Positions 62,687-64,000 of a stretch of DNA of 64,000 nt are shown piece after piece (position 1 is the first letter of the stretch; the number at the start of each line of letters is the position of its first letter). Under the pieces are notes generated by a model. The model did no database searches. It was not told the DNA's origin and saw only the letters and a program-made list of their open reading frames with translations. The stretch spans positions 1,798,001 through 1,862,000 of the forward strand of contig NZ_CP012697.1 of assembly GCF_001314225.1 (NCBI RefSeq). The letters run 5' to 3'. Position numbers and translations under genes: made by a program. The stretch comes from Microbacterium sp. No. 7 (GTDB taxonomy: Bacteria > Actinomycetota > Actinomycetes > Actinomycetales > Microbacteriaceae).

Positions 62687-63934
62687 TCAGGCGGTGCCCG
62701 TCCAGCGGCGCAGGGCGTTCTGCGCCGCCGTGTCGACGTCGGCGTCGGTCTCGTCGTCCGGCGGCGTGTCCACGGGCCCGCGCGCATGGCCCTGCGTGTC
62801 GCGCAGGCGCGTCATCGTCGCGTTCCAGCCCGACAGATCGATCGGAACCGTCGGCTGCGCCGCCGAGGTGTGCTCGTCGTCGACCAGCAGCGCCAGCTCG
62901 TCGGGGGAGTACGCGTCGGTCTGCATCGAGGTGTCGACGCCCGGCGCGGGCGTGACCCGCCCGCCCGCCGTGATCGCGTCCTGCACGCTGATCGTCTGCG
63001 TCGCGAGCGGCGGCTCGTCGCGCACCGCGGCGTCGAGCGACACGAGCAGCTCACGGGCGTCGGCGATGATCGACGCGGAGCCGACCGCCGTGCCGTGCAC
63101 GAGCCACTTCGCGAACTCCAGCTCGGCGTACAGGCGCGTGCGCGCCGTCAGCAGCGCGTCCGGGGCGCGGTGCGACCGCTCGGCGTACGTCGCGATGACG
63201 TCGTCGCGGGCCATCGGCGACGACGCCGTCCAGTGCAGGTCGACCGCCGGGTCGCCGACGCCGAGGCCGCCCCACGTGAGCAGCCCGGTCACCGCGGGAA
63301 CGCCCGCGGCGGTGTCCTCGAGCACGAACGACGCCGGGTCGGCGCCGCCGAGGGTGACCGTCGTCTCGAAGCGCCACAGGCCGTCGGCGCCGAGGGCGGT
63401 GCTCCAGCGGCGCAGCAGCCCGAACGGCAGCTCGCCCGTCGCCTCGGCGCGGTCGAGCAGGCGCTCGGCGTCGTCGCGGGCCTGCGCCGCGCTGCGCACG
63501 GGCAGTCCGGCGTCGCGGATGACGGCGACGGGAAGGTCGTGCACGCGGGCGATCGCGTCGGCGATCGCCGTGGCGACGCCCGGTCCGGGCGGCACGTGCT
63601 TCGCGTCGACGCGGTAGCCCGGCAGGAGGGTCTGCACGACGGCGTGCCGTCCGTCGACCACGGTCTCGCCGAGCACGTCGGGCGCGCCGAACGGCAGCAC
63701 GCCGCGCACGCCCGCCGTGAGGGCCTTGAGCGCGCGCGCCTCGCCGCGCAGCTCGTCGTCGGCCTCGTCGCTCGTGGGAACGCGCACGACGACCCGGCGG
63801 CCGTCGTCGAGGGTCGCCACGGCGCTGTCGAACCGGCCGCCGCCGCCCTCGGTGAGCGGGCGCACACCGGTGACGGCGGCCTGCGGAAGAGCGGCGGTCA
63901 CCGACGCGGCTAGAGTGAGAGCTGAGCGTGCCAT
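62687..63934 (-). CDS. Aminoglycoside phosphotransferase-fold protein
   Basis: A 415-residue APH/kinase-like protein. The N-lobe has VVRVPTSDEADDELRGEARALKAL. The expected HxD...N and DxD catalytic segments are altered: VTGLLTWGGLGVGDPAVDLHW keeps only the GDP-D part (brenner-type HGDxxxxN is absent). Thus substrate and activity are uncertain; drug resistance should not be assumed. The acidic, proline-rich C-terminal 100 residues are low complexity. ATG 63934 fits the TACTGT box 7 nt upstream; the longer ATG 63964 does not. Convergent with adnB, a common actinobacterial arrangement. Confidence 0.75.
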   Translation of the reverse strand: MARSALTLAASVTAALPQAAVTGVRPLTEGGGGRFDSAVATLDDGRRVVVRVPTSDEADDELRGEARALKALTAGVRGVLPFGAPDVLGETVVDGRHAVVQTLLPGYRVDAKHVPPGPGVATAIADAIARVHDLPVAVIRDAGLPVRSAAQARDDAERLLDRAEATGELPFGLLRRWSTALGADGLWRFETTVTLGGADPASFVLEDTAAGVPAVTGLLTWGGLGVGDPAVDLHWTASSPMARDDVIATYAERSHRAPDALLTARTRLYAELEFAKWLVHGTAVGSASIIADARELLVSLDAAVRDEPPLATQTISVQDAITAGGRVTPAPGVDTSMQTDAYSPDELALLVDDEHTSAAQPTVPIDLSGWNATMTRLRDTQGHARGPVDTPPDDETDADVDTAAQNALRRWTGTA

Positions 63935-63941
63935 GACCTCC

Positions 63942-63947
63942 ACAGTA
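63942..63947 (-). promoter_or_regulatory. -10 box of the phosphotransferase-fold gene (leaderless)
   Basis: TACTGT on the minus strand ends 7 nt before ATG 63934. Confidence 0.45.
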
Positions 63948-64000
63948 AGTGGGGCGCACGCCATCGGCTTCGCGCCACGCCCGGCAAGAGAGGTCCCCGA

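Noticed and set aside
62687..63934. Aminoglycoside resistance gene
   Set aside because: The fold is similar but the catalytic HGD...N motif is altered and the locus (next to adnAB) is a conserved chromosomal one.

Overview
The window is very GC-rich chromosomal DNA from an actinobacterium. The gene families point to Microbacteriaceae, probably Microbacterium or a close relative. The reasons are the succinylase-type lysine/DAP genes (dapC, dapD, dapE), the fdxA-dapC pair, DUF3117 and DUF3107 proteins, AdnA/AdnB resection helicase-nucleases, a TatB homologue, the codon style, and many genes that look leaderless (a TANNNT box 6-7 nt before ATG/GTG). The genus is an inference; no rRNA or other marker is present. 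I saw no tRNA, rRNA, CRISPR array or prophage. No gene-free stretch exceeds about 300 bases; the longest are 2290-2567 (repeats), 16952-17213 (regulatory leader and transposon end) and 13156-13413 (hairpin and transposon end).

Layout. 1-3356: 3' end of gcvP, a nuclease-like hypothetical gene flanked by copies of a 19-nt repeat in both orientations, and a CPBP protease. 3491-9409: an oligopeptide ABC importer operon plus a PH-domain protein. 9500-13155: typA, then an XRE-cupin regulator divergent from azlCD. 13267-17177: an IS21-family transposon carrying istA, istB and a passenger tryptophanyl-tRNA synthetase gene, with a 6-bp target duplication. 17214-19453: a MacB/FtsX-type ABC exporter. 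19524-26551: a liv-type ABC importer operon with an embedded acyl-CoA ligase. 26706-34998: fdxA, dapC, citrate synthase, a VapBC pair, PPK2, dapD/dapE, a GT-C membrane protein and DUF3117. 35100-36808: PadR with a prefix-domain membrane protein. 36932-44326: a catabolic cluster (LysR, double CoA transferase, enoyl-CoA hydratase, thiolase-fold aldolase-like protein, DUF35 protein, MFS transporter). 44377-56164: housekeeping genes (methyltransferase, tatB, Mrp ATPase, MgtE-N/CBS protein, aminopeptidase P, PHP phosphoesterase, DEAD-box helicase, MiaE-like protein, DUF3107). 56256-63934: adnA, adnB and a phosphotransferase-fold protein.

The standout system is the transposon. Its extended terminal inverted repeats enclose istA, istB and a complete trpS transcription unit. 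The trpS unit has its own promoter, a 12-residue leader peptide with three consecutive Trp codons, alternative GGCTGC/GCAGC hairpins, and a ribosome-binding site held in a hairpin. The synthetase belongs by sequence character to the auxiliary TrpRS type known for indolmycin resistance and contains no tryptophan at all. The inference is a self-regulated, mobile TrpRS module that is switched on when Trp-tRNA charging fails.
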